Positions 1 through 12,758 of a DNA stretch of 64,000 bases are shown here, in pieces. Each line of letters starts with the position of its first letter. Positions within the stretch are counted from its first letter, which is position 1. Origin of the DNA: Adineta steineri (lineage: Eukaryota > Rotifera > Eurotatoria > Adinetida > Adinetidae); assembly GCA_905250115.1 (NCBI GenBank), contig CAJNOI010000341.1, positions 1 through 64,000 on the forward strand. The letters are read 5' to 3'. Position numbers and translations under genes: made by a program. The notes under the pieces are model-generated. The model saw nothing but the letters and a program-made list of their open reading frames with translations. It had not been told where the DNA came from and ran no database searches.

Positions 1-543
1 ATACATTGATTTTTATCTATGATGATAAGTATTTTAATATCCTGTTGTTGTACGATGAGAACTATCATTCGAATATGTTATTATTAGGAAGAAATATATT
101 TATTTAGAAGAATTTATACATAAAAAAGAAAGTGACAAATAAAAATGCAAATTTAGTTTTCAAAATGTCAAAATTGTTCTTTTTTTTTCATTTATTTGGA
201 TAGAAATATAAAAGGAAAAAGCTGATTAGTTACATAAAATAAGTCAGACAAGGAGAGAAAAAGGCAAATGAATCAATTTATTCTTATTATAGAGTTGTAG
301 TAAGTCTATTTACCTTGTTCTCTATTTCTTTCTATGCCTCCACACATTGTTATATACAAACTACATAGGGATTAGCCAAATTTTGTATGTCATTCACTGT
401 TGATGATTGAGTTATATCCGGAGAATAAAATAATGAATAGATAGACATCAACATTTTCCCTTGATTTATGTCTGTTGTCATTAAATCATAATAGAAAATC
501 ATTGAAAAATTTACTCTATTTTCTTTTCTCAATTTAAATTATA
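1..543. other. AT-rich non-coding left edge
   Basis: AT-rich sequence upstream of the first gene. A 60-codon reading frame on the minus strand (350-532) has no domain, no convincing splice context and ordinary low-complexity composition, so I do not call it. It presumably holds the 5' flank of the gene starting at 544. Confidence 0.5.
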
Positions 544-1825
544 ATGATAAATGATATTGAATATCCTGTATCAAGATTAATTGATGGTCCTTGGATTGCA
601 TTACTTGTCTTAGGTATTCTAATGCCCATTTTATCAATTGCTGGTATTGTTCTACTATATGTTTTCTGGCGTCGCTTTCAGCCACGTACACTATTGAACG
701 ATGCAAATCGTTTTATGAATAATAATAAATCAAATGGTAGTATTCCTATACCAGTACAAATCAATGATCGTCAATTACAAGGCTATGAAACACAAGTATA
801 TACTACAATAATATTTTATTTCTATATAAAAATCTTTTTTTTTGTATTATTTTAAATAGAAAATGGAAGTATTTGTACCGCACAGTGAAGATGATATAAT
901 TCCACATGATTTAGGTGAAATTCATGCACGTTTTACACCACAAGATGGTATTCAAGAAATACATAAAACATATCAAAAGTATGTACATATCTATTTTAAT
1001 TAATTAATTAATTATTTATTTATTATATTTTAGAACAAGAGCTTATTTTTAAATTAAACGTATCTTTAGTTTTTTTTATCTTTGTTTAATCGTTGGAAAT
1101 TTTTTTTTTATGCGTAGTTTTATATTTGTTTAATGTTGCTTATGTAAATGCCATTTCGTATTAAGAAATATCTAATTTTAATAAATGAAGTTTTTCTATC
1201 ATTGAACATTAAATATTTAGTATGTTTACATAGTGAATATTAGAAAAAAAAAGGTAATATATTGTGACAAAATAAATCAAGAAGAAATACAAATATTAAT
1301 CTATTTGTTTAATAAGAACGTCACAAAGATCTACTTTGCATGCATCTAACTATATATGAAGCTGTTAATGTGACATTTTTCAATGGCATTGCATTGGTAG
1401 AGAAAACTAATCGTCGGAATGTTTATTTCTATATCATCCATTTGTCATAGAAAAAAAATGTTTTGGTAATCTACATTCGATTGAAGCATGAGTATATCTT
1501 AATTTACAAATAAATGATGAAGAATTTCTCTTTTTCTATACTAACTACGTATACAATATATTTTCATTTCATTATTATTAGTCGATTTGAGCAAAAAAGA
1601 AATCTTCTTACAAAAATAAATGATGCGTTAGTAAGTACTATGTTTTTCTAGGTTTTTTTTTCTCACATAGTGAAATCATTCTATAATCATCTTTATTCTT
1701 TTTTTCAATGTTTTAACATTATTTTATTTCCATAGGATGATAATAATAACTTGCTAGATACTTTTTTTTTTATTAAATTCTACTTAATGAGCAATAGAGT
1801 GTTATTATTATCGAAAAAAAATTAA
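544..1825 (+). CDS. Small single-pass membrane protein, unidentified (4 exons)
   Basis: I do not recognise this gene. Four exons join in frame: 544-795, 860-978, 1582-1630 and 1736-1825, giving 169 residues; every intron is GT..AG and the phases match. Residues about 17-42 (from WIALLVLG to LLYVFW) form one strong membrane helix, followed by a basic stretch WRRFQPR, so the C-terminal part is probably cytosolic. The C-terminal half is polar and partly basic (QKRNLLTKIND). The last exon ends in an AT-rich stretch and may be wrong. The ATG lies just after an AT-rich leader; an upstream coding exon cannot be excluded. No function is inferred beyond membrane insertion. Confidence 0.55.
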
Positions 1826-4800
1826 TTAAATTTTTTTTCGTCGTCTTCGAATTCTAATAATGTTATTTCGTATATGTATTCATTTATAAAAAAATCAATA
1901 ATATAACATTGTACTGCTAGTAATAGTATATTGTAGTTCATATGAAAACAAAAGAGTTGTATTACATATGCATTGCTCGATGTTTTGTGATAGTCATTCA
2001 ATGGATTGAACTGCTGCCAATCAACAAAAGCAGAGACATACGAGAAAGAGAGAGAGAGAGAGAGAGAAAAAAAAGAATGAAAGAGAGGAAATAGAAGCGA
2101 AAGTGATCCTGGAAACAACACGGGAAATAGGCTAGATGCTCTGTTGCACCCTTTTCATTACTTGCCCGCCACCAAAGCAATGATGAAGATGGAAACAAGG
2201 GAATCAACATGTAAGAATAGAATGAGAAAAGAAGGGAATAGAGAAAGAGGGAAGAGCGAAAAAAAAAGCGTTTTTATTGATGAACAAAGGAAACTTTATC
2301 TTTTGCCTCTCTCTCGCTCAGACTATTTCGCAGTACATTCTGTTATAGTATGCGCTCTTTTTTGCTACAATTTGCGACCGTCCATGACTAGAGCAACGCA
2401 AGCTAAAGGAAGGAAGAGAAAAAGAGAGAATAACAGAACAAGTGAGAGAAGGAACAAATGCGAAAGGAATTCTCTTCCATTGCTTTTCCGTCACAATCAT
2501 CACTAGTTCTACAGCTAACATTAGGTTTGGACTAGCAAAACATGTGTTTCACAGGGTGAATATTGGGGTTGAAACAGAGAGGGAGAGAGAGAGAAAAGCA
2601 ATCGTAATCGTAATGAAATACTCTTCTTCTTATTTTTTATCATCATCGTCATTGGAGCCTTCAGATATATACAAAGTTGGCATGCCAGATTGTGATGGTG
2701 AACAGGGAAGTAAATGAAAATAAGAAAAAAAAAAGACTTGCGCACTCTACTGCTACTAGACGACCGCAAATGCTCAAGTGAGGAAGTTAGGCACGCTATG
2801 CATGCACGGCATATAAATGCGTAAAGCTGAATCATTCTCATGTCCTTGTCTTTCTTATTTAATGATGTCAACGGCAGACTCTTGCATATGTCTGACTGTT
2901 AACATTACTCTGAAACAGTCGTCTCAATATATCTTTCTTTTCTTGTTTTTCCTTCTTCATAATATTATTAGATCTGTACAGAATTTTTTCTCGATTATGC
3001 TTATCCTACGCACATAGTTTTCTTTCTTTTTTTTTTTTTTCTATATGCAATTTTTCCGTCCATCGATGTCTATTAAAGTATATATTAACTACAGAGAGAT
3101 GCCACCAAGCATCATCGTTTGACATTAATCGAGCTGCTGTTTGTCATTTCCACATATTTTCTTGCATTGAAACATGTAATGAGCATTCATCTATATATAT
3201 GCTCTTCAAACTAGTTAATGATTCGAATGATGACAGACGTTTACCGGTCTTCACATCATATTTATTTTATTTCTTCTTTGTTGTTTATTAACATGTTTTT
3301 ATTATTCTGAAAGTTTTGACAATGGTAATAATCAGACGAACTGATGGTATCCTTCCGTTTTTTATTCTTATTTTCACTTACTTTTTGTCTATTCTGCTTC
3401 TCCAATGTCATGCATCAATTACAAGATAAAGAATCTGTGTTTTCCACCTGATTACACGGAAAACAATTTCTTTCTCGTTTTCTCCTCCTCTTTCTTTTCA
3501 GTCTTCTTTTATATTTTCTTTCTTTAGGATCTCCTATTTTGCGCACATCTCTCAGTGACATAAACTTTTTCTCTGCTTCTTCTTCTTGTTATATATGTCT
3601 ATGCAGGGGTTACACGAGCAAGAAAAGACTACAACAAGCTTTCCTAGTCATAACATATATACGTCAACGATTTAATCTCTTTTATTTTCGTTGTTCTGCT
3701 CTTTTGCTGCTTCTCTAGTTTTTCTTCTTCTACTACACACACACTCTCTCTCCGTTATTTTTATCCGTGTATATGTGTGTGCCATTATCAATTCCGCTTG
3801 GTTAGATTGAACATACTCAGACACGAAAGAAAGTATGTATATATGCCCCGTGGCATATATTATAATTATATTGATAAGGTAAACAATTAGTCAATAAAGA
3901 AATTTTAAGCATATTTGTGTTATTTAAAAACGGAACAAATGTTTCCCATGCTTTTATTTGACATTTACGAGTGTAGTAACGAAAATGTGTAGTGTACCAC
4001 AAATTGATGTATAAAAAGAAAAATCGCCGATATAGACCCGTCATTTATGACACTTCATCGTTCTCTGTTTTATATTTATATATATATATATATCTGTAAA
4101 ACAAAGACTGATGATCTAGTTTATGCCTGCAAGGCGTCAAATATTAGATTGTTTTTTGATTTGATTGTCATTGTCTCAGCCTCCAGACAACTTACCGATG
4201 ATAATATTATTTCTTCTATATTTTTTTAGTAGTTATTTATTCCGAAAGTTAACGTTAAAAGAACATATTATGTATACATGAAGATTCTCCATTTATTTTT
4301 CTTATCATCAGTTTGAGAAAAGTAATAAACGATTTTTTTCTTCTCCCCTTTCTCTTTATATTGATATTTGGTTAAAATACGTGATCTAGATTGAATAATT
4401 AGATTAAACGAAAGAAAATATTCTTTTTCCAAAACGTTTCTAGTTTCTTGTTTATCGATCAAGTGTATTTACAACAGAAAAATGATCAACTAGTATATCA
4501 AATAAGTGTGAATAATACAGATTCTTTTTCCCGATGCCAAATTTCTCTTTTTTTTTCTTATTAATAAAAATCGATATTCACTCATCTTTTTTCTTAGCTC
4601 ACTCAATCATCATCACTTTTATTTATGTATTATTCTATGACATACACAATTGTTTTTGATAGAACAACTTGATGATTATAGCTGCTCCATCTATATACTA
4701 CATCAATCACTTTTTGCTTTTTTTTTCGCTCTCCATAGATGAACGTTCTGAGTCTTTGGAATATTTCTAATTCAATAACTAAAAATGAAACTATTTTAGA

Positions 4801-4979
4801 TTATTTTGCTGTTGTTGTAGACCGATGCTTTGCATGTCAGGCCACACGTCAGCTATATGTATGCAGACATAAAATTGTGCTTGCTACGTTTTGATCTAAT
4901 AGGTCAGAACATCAACATCGATGTGTTTTTCGTGCAGGCATATTGTGAAAATTTCTTGATAGTTGTTCATATTTATCGC
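1826..4979. other. 3.1-kb low-complexity intergenic region
   Basis: No gene supported. Long T-rich and A-rich runs, a GA microsatellite near 2046, purine-rich stretches at 2200-2260 and 2400-2600 and pyrimidine-rich stretches at 3340-3760. Reading frames up to 120 codons here are built from these biased runs and show no protein-like composition. It may hold the promoter and 5' UTR exons of the downstream potassium channel. Confidence 0.5.
2046..2067. repeat. GA dinucleotide microsatellite
   Basis: Perfect (GA)n run of about 22 bases followed by an A tract; simple sequence repeat seen directly. Confidence 0.9.
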
Positions 4980-7900
4980 ATGGCCGATGCCGATAATCGG
5001 GTTATTCTAAATGTTGGCGGTATTCGTCATGAAACCTGTAAGTAAAAGGAAACGCGTTTTTCTCTCTTTTTTTTCTTGCTAATGGATTGATAATATTTAT
5101 TTTGTTTTTATAGATAAAGCAACATTAAAAAAAATTCCAGCAACAAGACTATCCCGTCTTACTGAAGCTCTATCAAATTATGATGCTGTCCTTAATGAAT
5201 TTTATTTCGATCGTCATCCAGGTGTATTTGCACAAATACTTAATTATTATCGTACTGGTAAATTACATTATCCAACAGATGTATGTGGTCCTTTATTTGA
5301 AACTGAACTTGAATATTGGGGACTTGATGCTAATCAAGTTGAACCTTGTTGTTGGATGACATATACAACACATCGGTAGTAGAAACAACAACGACAACAA
5401 AAAGAAAGAAATATTTATTTCTTTTTTTGTAGAGATACACAAGATGTACTTGTTGGTCTTGATCGTTTAGATCTTGATGCTGAACCAATAACAGAAGAAG
5501 AAATTCCACGTAAATTTGGTTGGGATTATGATCCAACAATTCGTCATAAAAATATGACTATACAAGAATATATGGCTTCATTATCATGGTATACACGTTT
5601 ACAACCACGTATATGGCAATTATTTGAAGAACCTTACTCAAGTAGCGCAGCTAAAGTATATTAAAAATGACGTTCTGAAATTTAATTATATAATAAAATC
5701 AATTATCTTTTCTTTTTGTATTAGGCTATACAAGTTGTTTCAATTTTTTTTATACTCGTTTCAATTGTATCATTTTGTTTAAAAACTCATCCAACAATGC
5801 GTGTACCAACAATAACATTAGTTGAAAATAATTATACAAATATAACACCAACCTATACATTATATAAAGAAAGAACTGAAGCACATGAAGCATTTCAGTA
5901 CATCGAAATAGTATGCAATGGTAAATAAGAATCGCCCGTTTTTTGTATTAATCAATAATTTTCTTTCTTTTATATTTAGTTTGGTTTACATTTGAAATTA
6001 TAACACGTTTTATAGTTTCACCAAAAAAATTTGGTTTTGTTAGATCACCTGTAAATATAATTGACTTTCTCGCAACATTATCATTTTATTTGGATATATT
6101 ATTTAATAAATTTCTCCCACCATCATTTACAAATACAGATTTATTTGAATTTTTTTCTATAACACGTATATTTCGTTTATTTAAATTAACACGTCATTAT
6201 GGTGGATTAAAAATTCTTATACATACATTTACAGCATCGATGCGTGAATTAATGTTACTTATATTTTTTCTTGTTCTATTTATTGTCATATTTGCTTCGT
6301 TAATTTATTATGCTGAACGTTTACAAAAAAATCCCGAAAATGATTTTACATCAATACCAATTGGTCTTTGGTGGTCAATTGTAACAATGACTACTGTTGG
6401 TTATGGTGATATGGTACCAAAAACATATGCTGGAATGATGGTTGGTGGTTTATGTGCATTAACAGGTGTATTAACTATTGCATTACCCGTACCTGTTATT
6501 GTTGCTAATTTTGCGATGTATTATTCGCATACACAAGCACGATCGAAATTACCGAAAAAACGCCGAAGAGTAATGGCTGTTGAACCAGTTAGACCAGCAA
6601 GAGGTCCAGGAGGAGGCGGTGGAGGTCCTGGTGGTGGCGGTGGTGGTGGTGGTCCTGGTGCAGGTCCAGGCGGTGGTCCTCCAGGTGGTGGAGGTGGAGG
6701 AAAAGGATTAAGTAAATTTGGTATAGAACCGGGAATGGGTGGTGGACCTGGTGAACCACCTGGTGGCGGCCCAAAAAAGAATGTTATTAAACAAGGTGGT
6801 GGCGGTGGTATGGCTGCTAAACTTGGTATGACTGAGAATAATATTGTACACAATCGTATTGGTAAGATATTTTTATATTTCAATTTTGACAAAAAATATT
6901 ATTATTTTTTTTTAATCAGAGATCAGATTTCGTTTTTTTTGGATATTGAGTTTTACTTTCTAATCTCTCTCTATTTAGTCACCAATACTTTTCAAACATT
7001 CCTCGAAGGTACAACCATGCTTTAAATCTTTTCTACTTCAATTAAATATATATGTTACCTTTATCTTCTTTGCTATACTCATAGTAAATGATATACATCT
7101 GTCGCTGTTGATCTCTTCTTTTCTATGCTATCATTGTATTCATATTCAGAAAGCAAAAGTCAATCATCAAATTTTTTTCTTCTGCATGTACTAGATATCC
7201 AAATATGAATAGATTTATTTTTCAATCAAGTCGAATAATTCTCATACGTTTTACATAGGACATGGTGATGAAGAACGTATACCAATGATTCAACCGAGTC
7301 CGAGAATTAGTGGTCATCATATAGCCAAAGTTTAAATAAAGAAAAGAAAAAATTTTGGATCATTGAAATATTTAGGTACGATACACACTGAATTGAATTT
7401 GCTGCTCGTTACAGTTCGGTTTCGTTCGAATGATATATAAAGCACTTATATTAGTTTTTGTTACCTACACACGCACGATTTTATTTTTACATGTTTGATA
7501 TTTTTATGATTTTCAATGGGAGGGAGATGCAAAAAGGAGGAAATTCAGCATATATATATATTTATCTATTTGCCTATGTATGTTAATAAACTAACGCATC
7601 TCTTTAGAAGACCATGCATTGTAATGATTGAAATGAAGACTTGTAAGTTTTAATATATATCCTTATTTTCTCCCTTTTTGATATCTCACTCCCTTCTTTT
7701 TCTATTTTAATTATATTCTCTTTTCAACCCGCATGATATATATATTTATTATTTGAAGTATTTCAGTTTTATTTACGTTTCTGGTGTCAGTAATTGTTGT
7801 TTTGTTCATACATTATCAAAAAAACTTTTTTTAATTTTACTTCTTTTGTTATAGAAGAAATGGAAATGAAAATCGGAAGTGACAATACGTCGCCAATAAA

Positions 7901-8009
7901 TAATAGCACAAGTACAATTGATAATCAAAATGATGGTCAACGATATGGACAACATTCTTCTCCTCGTACACAATCATCACGAACAGTTCTTACTGACGTT
8001 ATTTCATGA
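4980..8009 (+). CDS. Voltage-gated potassium channel, Shaw/Kv3-like
   Basis: Forms a tetrameric K+ channel in the plasma membrane. Exons 4980-5037, 5114-5375, 5433-5655, 5725-5920, 5980-6861 and 6979-7008 join in frame to either 7259-7335 (575 residues) or 7855-8009 (601 residues). The start gives the Kv T1 opening [13 protein letters not shown], typical of Kv3. The T1 domain covers about residues 1-105, S1-S4 about 182-325, the selectivity filter TTVGYGD is near 384-390 and the S6 gate PVPVIVANF follows. The C-tail (about 455-530) is extremely glycine/proline-rich. S4 keeps [11 protein letters not shown], but the two outer gating arginine positions are Ser and Glu. The family assignment is firm; the Shaw subtype rests on the T1 and S4-S5 sequence. 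Confidence 0.92.
7259..7335 (+). other. Alternative last exon A of the Kv channel
   Basis: Starts after a TTTACATAG acceptor in phase 1, exactly matching the phase-1 donor at 7008, and encodes about 25 residues ending HHIAKV then TAA. It is the proximal of two candidate terminal exons; using it gives the 575-residue isoform. Confidence 0.65.
7855..8009 (+). other. Alternative last exon B of the Kv channel
   Basis: Starts after a pyrimidine-rich acceptor (TTGTTATAG), also in phase 1, and encodes about 51 Ser/Thr/Asn-rich residues including [10 protein letters not shown], a possible phosphorylation region, then TGA. Splicing 7008 to 7855 skips exon A and gives a 601-residue isoform. Confidence 0.6.
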
Positions 8010-8682
8010 ATATTTTTTTTTGTTTTTGTTTATTGGTGATGCTACTAGTCAAAGTGCCCCTCTTGTCAACGTTTGAAGAGACTTAAATATGTGAATGCCG
8101 TCCTTTGCAGCTTCTATTGTCGTTTCTCTTTATCGAGTTCCTTTTTACATTGTTGCCAATTGTGATTAATTCTTCTTTTTTTCCTTATTCTTTTCTCTCA
8201 AAACATTTGTTTTTTTTTTCATTTCATAGCACGTTTGTTCTGAGAGATAAATAAAAGAAAAGAAAAATATAATGAGAAGCAAACTAAATATATATATATA
8301 TATATATATTATAAAAATATACATAAGAAACTCATTCGATCGTTCGGGTAACCGCTAGAGAACGGATACAAAATTGAATTTGATCTATCGCACGTATGGA
8401 ACAATCACACAACGATCGCGAGGAATACTAATAGTAGAGAATGAATATGAGAAAAGCGAGCTGAATAAAGAAGCGATTTCCCTATAGAATTTCATCGAAG
8501 AATAAAAAAAGAAGAAGAGAGCATTATAACCTTGACAGTAGAACCTGTTCGGGAATTTATTCATGAAAAAGTAAAGAAGAAATGATCAAACATATTATGA
8601 ATGAAGCAAAAAAATAAGACTTAGGACAACAGAGAATAAGTCAATAATTAAGATATATTTATTCATTTATTTATTTATTTAT
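8010..8682. other. Intergenic region with TA repeat
   Basis: No gene seen. Contains the 3' flank of the channel gene, a (TA)n run near 8287-8309 and a TTTA-repeat stretch near 8662-8684 just past the end of the minus-strand gene. Confidence 0.6.
8287..8309. repeat. TA dinucleotide microsatellite
   Basis: Perfect (TA)n run of about 23 bases, seen directly. Confidence 0.85.
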
Positions 8683-11600
8683 TTATATTCTTAATTCTTT
8701 ACCAAAACTTTTATCAATTCGACGAATATATTCTTCGCACCACATTCGTAATGATTGCTTATTAAATCAAAGAAAATACAATATATAGCTATAGAAAAAA
8801 AAAGAGAAAGGAAATAATTACTTCACATGTACTAAGGATTGATTTTATTTCCGAATGTTCAATAATTGGTTCAATATCTCTATCTGTATATAATGAAAGT
8901 TTCCATTCATGCGGTAAAGTCTATTTAGAAAGAGAGAAGAAAAAAAACTTAATATTTTATCGTCTTTATACATACAAGAATTTGAGATTTAGGTCGAACT
9001 GTTCGTCTACCAAGATAGAATAGAACAGATGATAATACTTTTAAACTAATCGATTGATTTTCTGTTAATTGACCAAGAATTAATCGATATTTAATTGGTT
9101 TAATGAGTAACTTTAAAACAAGAGAAATTATAAAGATAAATTTTTTTCTTAATTTACTGTTGTTATAAGTGCTCGAAATATAAATAAACCAATTAGTAAA
9201 AGTATTGCTCGTTGTTTCGTTATATTAATAAGTTTGGAATTATCAAAATCAAGATATTCCTAGAAAATAATTATTAAAAAATAGAATATGATTCATAAAA
9301 AAAGAAATATACACGTTCACATTGCCAAAAATATCTTTCAGGATATGAATTTCCATCTTGTAGAAAACTAGATATAGCAGATTTTTTTGTCGTTCCAAGA
9401 ACACCATCTTGAGGCTAAATAAATTCAATATTTCATACAAATAAAAGATCTTATCAATAATAAAAGGCCTATGTAAAACTCATTTTCTTCATTGTAATGT
9501 CTACTGACTTTTTGTTTTTAAATCAATTATAGATTCACTTATTTCTGACTAGGGATTTCCTTGCTTTTCTTTATTAACAAATCTAAAAGCTGTTACATTT
9601 CACAGCAAAGATTTTACCATAAATTGAATAATTTTTGAAATAATATTTTTAATCGCATTTCCAATATTATGAATAGCTTCTGGATAATATTTCGACGATC
9701 GATTTAATCCATGTTGTAATGAAATTGGATCAGTTACTGCTTGCATAAGTGCATTAAATATTGGACCTTCCGGTTCAAGATAAACACGATGTAAAGCAAC
9801 GAGTAATTCTTGAAGACGAATTTTATGTATTGTTGCATTTGGTGATTGAATAGGTCGACGCTAAAGCCAAAAATATAGTTGTCGTCATTGGAAAAAACAA
9901 TCTTTAAACTTACTCTACGATTTCTAATAGCTTGATGTTTAATAAGTATAAAGAATAAAATCCCGGTAGAAACTTTATGAAATAAATTTCGTCGAGGTTT
10001 TCTTTTCTGTTTTTGTTGTATATTTGGTACTGTAAAAAATCCATGATCATCTAAAGTATTGATAAAATTATTCAGGAAACGAAGATGTATATTTTCTACC
10101 ATTATGGAAATTCTTTTTCTGATATTCATGCGCAGACACATCACTTTCAATTTCAGATTGATCTGTTTCCGGTTGTGCCACTGAATGTATATTCATAATT
10201 AAAGAATAATTTTTTTCTAGAGCAACTTACCCTTTTTCTTTGAAATAGATTTTTGTTTTTTAAGTTTTCTTGATGACCTCGGAGGATTCCAATGTTCTAA
10301 GTTTAGATGATGAAATAAGTAGATAAATAAATATTATGAAAAAAATACCTGTTCTTGTTGTACGATAAATATCACTTGGTAATTTAGCTAAATGTTCCGA
10401 TGAAATAAATGGTAATGTTGATTCTTGATTCTGAGAACCATAGTTAGCTGATGAGTTTCTTGATATGAAAATAAGAGAAAATAAGTTATGAATTTAAATA
10501 CAAAAGATACTTACTGTGAATATTCATAACGGCTGGAATCATATGCCGATAAAATCGGAGGTAACCTTACATGAGAATTTCTATGAGTAGAACCATTATA
10601 ACCCATCTAAATGAAAGTAAGCATTTGAAACAAAAAAAAATTGTTTTTTTTAAATACATCATTCAAATCATCATCATCATGACCGTTTCGCAATCGAGAC
10701 ATTTGATCATGGGCATTTGAATTTTTACGCATATAATCTATAATAATAAATGAACTGAAATTTGATAATTATAAAAAAAAACAAACCACCACGATCGGTT
10801 TGATTTCTAGATGATCTATGTGTATACATCATATTATCGGTTCCTTGTCGATTTCGAAATGATAATTGTCTACTCAGATTTGGTTCTATTATGAAATTTA
10901 AAAAAAAATCTATCGAATTCAAATTTTATTGTATACCAGCTGATGGAGTAAAATGTCCATTACTTCGTCGTATCTTATCGAAATTTGACTAAAAAGACAA
11001 TAGAAAAAAAAACATTTTGTTCATAATATTTCTAAAAAATATAAACATTAAATCGACGAAAAGCCAAATGACGTCTGGCCATTGAATCAATTAAATCATC
11101 CATATTTGATGATGTATATAATAATTGTTCCTCTATTATTAATAAAATAAAATTTTATTATGAATATAAAATTCTATTTATTGCAAACCATTTAAAGGTT
11201 CTAAAAATATGCGCGAGTCATAAGGATTGTTTGATATTGAGAGACGTTGAATTGGTCGATAATGTTTACCGAATGTTTCCTTTTGAAACAAAATTTAGAT
11301 ACATTTTTCCTAGCAAATCTGATCTTACTGGTATTCGTTGACTCTCGAGATTCTGTTCAACATCCAACGAATTTTGAAGATTATTTTCTAACTTTCTTTG
11401 TGCTAAAAATATTTATTTAAATCACGTTCAAAATATTTTGATAATTATTAAAATCAATATAAGAAGGAAATAACATACTGATGTGAAAAAAAGGTAAAAA
11501 CAATATGTTAAGAAAAGAAACATACGTGATCGATTAATGGATTCATTTCTACTATTATGATGTTGTTGCTTAAAATCCTAAAAATAGTACAGATTATTTG

Positions 11601-12372
11601 ATAAATAGTTTTAAAATAGAATTTTTTCCTTACGGAATCAATTAAACGAAGGCGAAGTTTATGAATATTATCTTCAATATTAGTCTCCATTGGTTGTGGT
11701 AGAGACTAAAAAAGAAATTTTGCAAATAAAAATGTCAAGATTGTAATGGATACAAAAAGCAATTTTTTTTGTTCTGCATTTCTTTCTCTCCCCTTTTCTC
11801 TTTAACAAAAGCACGTAAGAAAGAACATGTTATTTCTGATGTTGAATTTATATAGGTTGTCGTCATAGTTGGTGATTGCTGTTGCTGTCATCATCAATAT
11901 AATCTGATCTGTTTTTTTAAATTTTATTGAAATGAAAAAAAAAGAGAGCGAACTTACTAATATGTCTGATGAAAATTGGTTGTTATCACTTAATGTTGAT
12001 AAAATCATGGATTCTTCTTCCTAGAAAAAAATTTAATTATTGGCTTTTTAAATATAATTTCTAGGTTACAATATTGTTTTTTTGAACGTGAGAATTATTT
12101 TCTAGTAATGATGATGGTGGTCGAAGTTGTATTTCATAAGTTGCATTATTTGATGATTGATCAAGATTATTCGGCATTAAAATAAGACGAGTATCGGAAT
12201 CATATTGTTTATTATCGGATATATGATCTTGAGAAGGCGGTGTAACTGATCTATTGTCATTTTGCGTCGGTAATCGAAAATCATGTATATTTGGTGATAT
12301 AAGGTTTTCAAGTGGTGATGGTGATCGATCATGAAGTGAATATTCTTCTTGTGACATCTGTATGTTACACAA
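8683..12372 (-). CDS. Unidentified many-exon protein with conserved-looking C-terminal region
   Basis: I do not recognise this gene. About 16-18 short exons on the minus strand, separated by introns of about 50-80 bp, run from a start at 12372 (or a second Met at 12357) to TAA at 8683. The N-terminal half is polar and probably disordered (Ser, Asn, Asp, Gln and Arg rich; for example SPSPLENLISP and RSSRNQTDRGG). The C-terminal part, from about 10045 down to 8683, looks folded: a basic segment (KRKPRRNLFHK), a helical stretch (IHKIRLQELLVALHRVYLEP), a hydrophobic helix (AILLLIGLFIFRALITTV, about 9200) that may be a membrane segment, and a polar tail with RMWCEEYIRRIDKSF. Not every exon border is certain. 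Its 5' end faces the BAG1-like gene 386 bp away. Confidence 0.6.
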
Positions 12373-12758
12373 AAGAAATTGATTGTGAATTGAATATGTA
12401 GTAGTAGCAGCAACAGCGGAATAAGTAGAAGCAATTGTATAACTTCTCTAATACTTTTCTCATTATACTGAAGAAAAAAAGAACAAATATCAATAAAAAA
12501 AAGAGAGCTCAATAGAACAAAACATATAGTGATTAAACGTAAATTTTAATTATTTCTCTTTCTTTTCTGTTTAAATAAATAATAAAAAATCTTGTTTTAT
12601 TAGATCTCAATTTTAGATGTATATTAATTCTCGTTGTTAAATAGCGTCATCTATTAATAATAGAAAATTTCGTTAATCTCCATAGAAACTCTAGAAAAAA
12701 TGGTTGTAAACATTAATAGAAGAATTTGTCAGTTAATCTTAGTATTACATATAAAAAC
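12373..12758. promoter_or_regulatory. Probable divergent promoter region
   Basis: 386 bp between two divergently transcribed genes (minus-strand start at 12372, plus-strand ATG at 12759). It is AT-rich with no coding signal. The shared-promoter role is inferred from geometry only; no motif is claimed. Confidence 0.35.

Noticed and set aside
2144..2506. 120-codon frame on the plus strand and overlapping minus frames
   Set aside because: Built from purine-rich runs; overlapping long frames on both strands, no domain, no splice context.
6521..6892. 123-codon proline-rich frame on the minus strand
   Set aside because: Antisense shadow of the glycine-rich Kv tail (Gly codons read as Pro).
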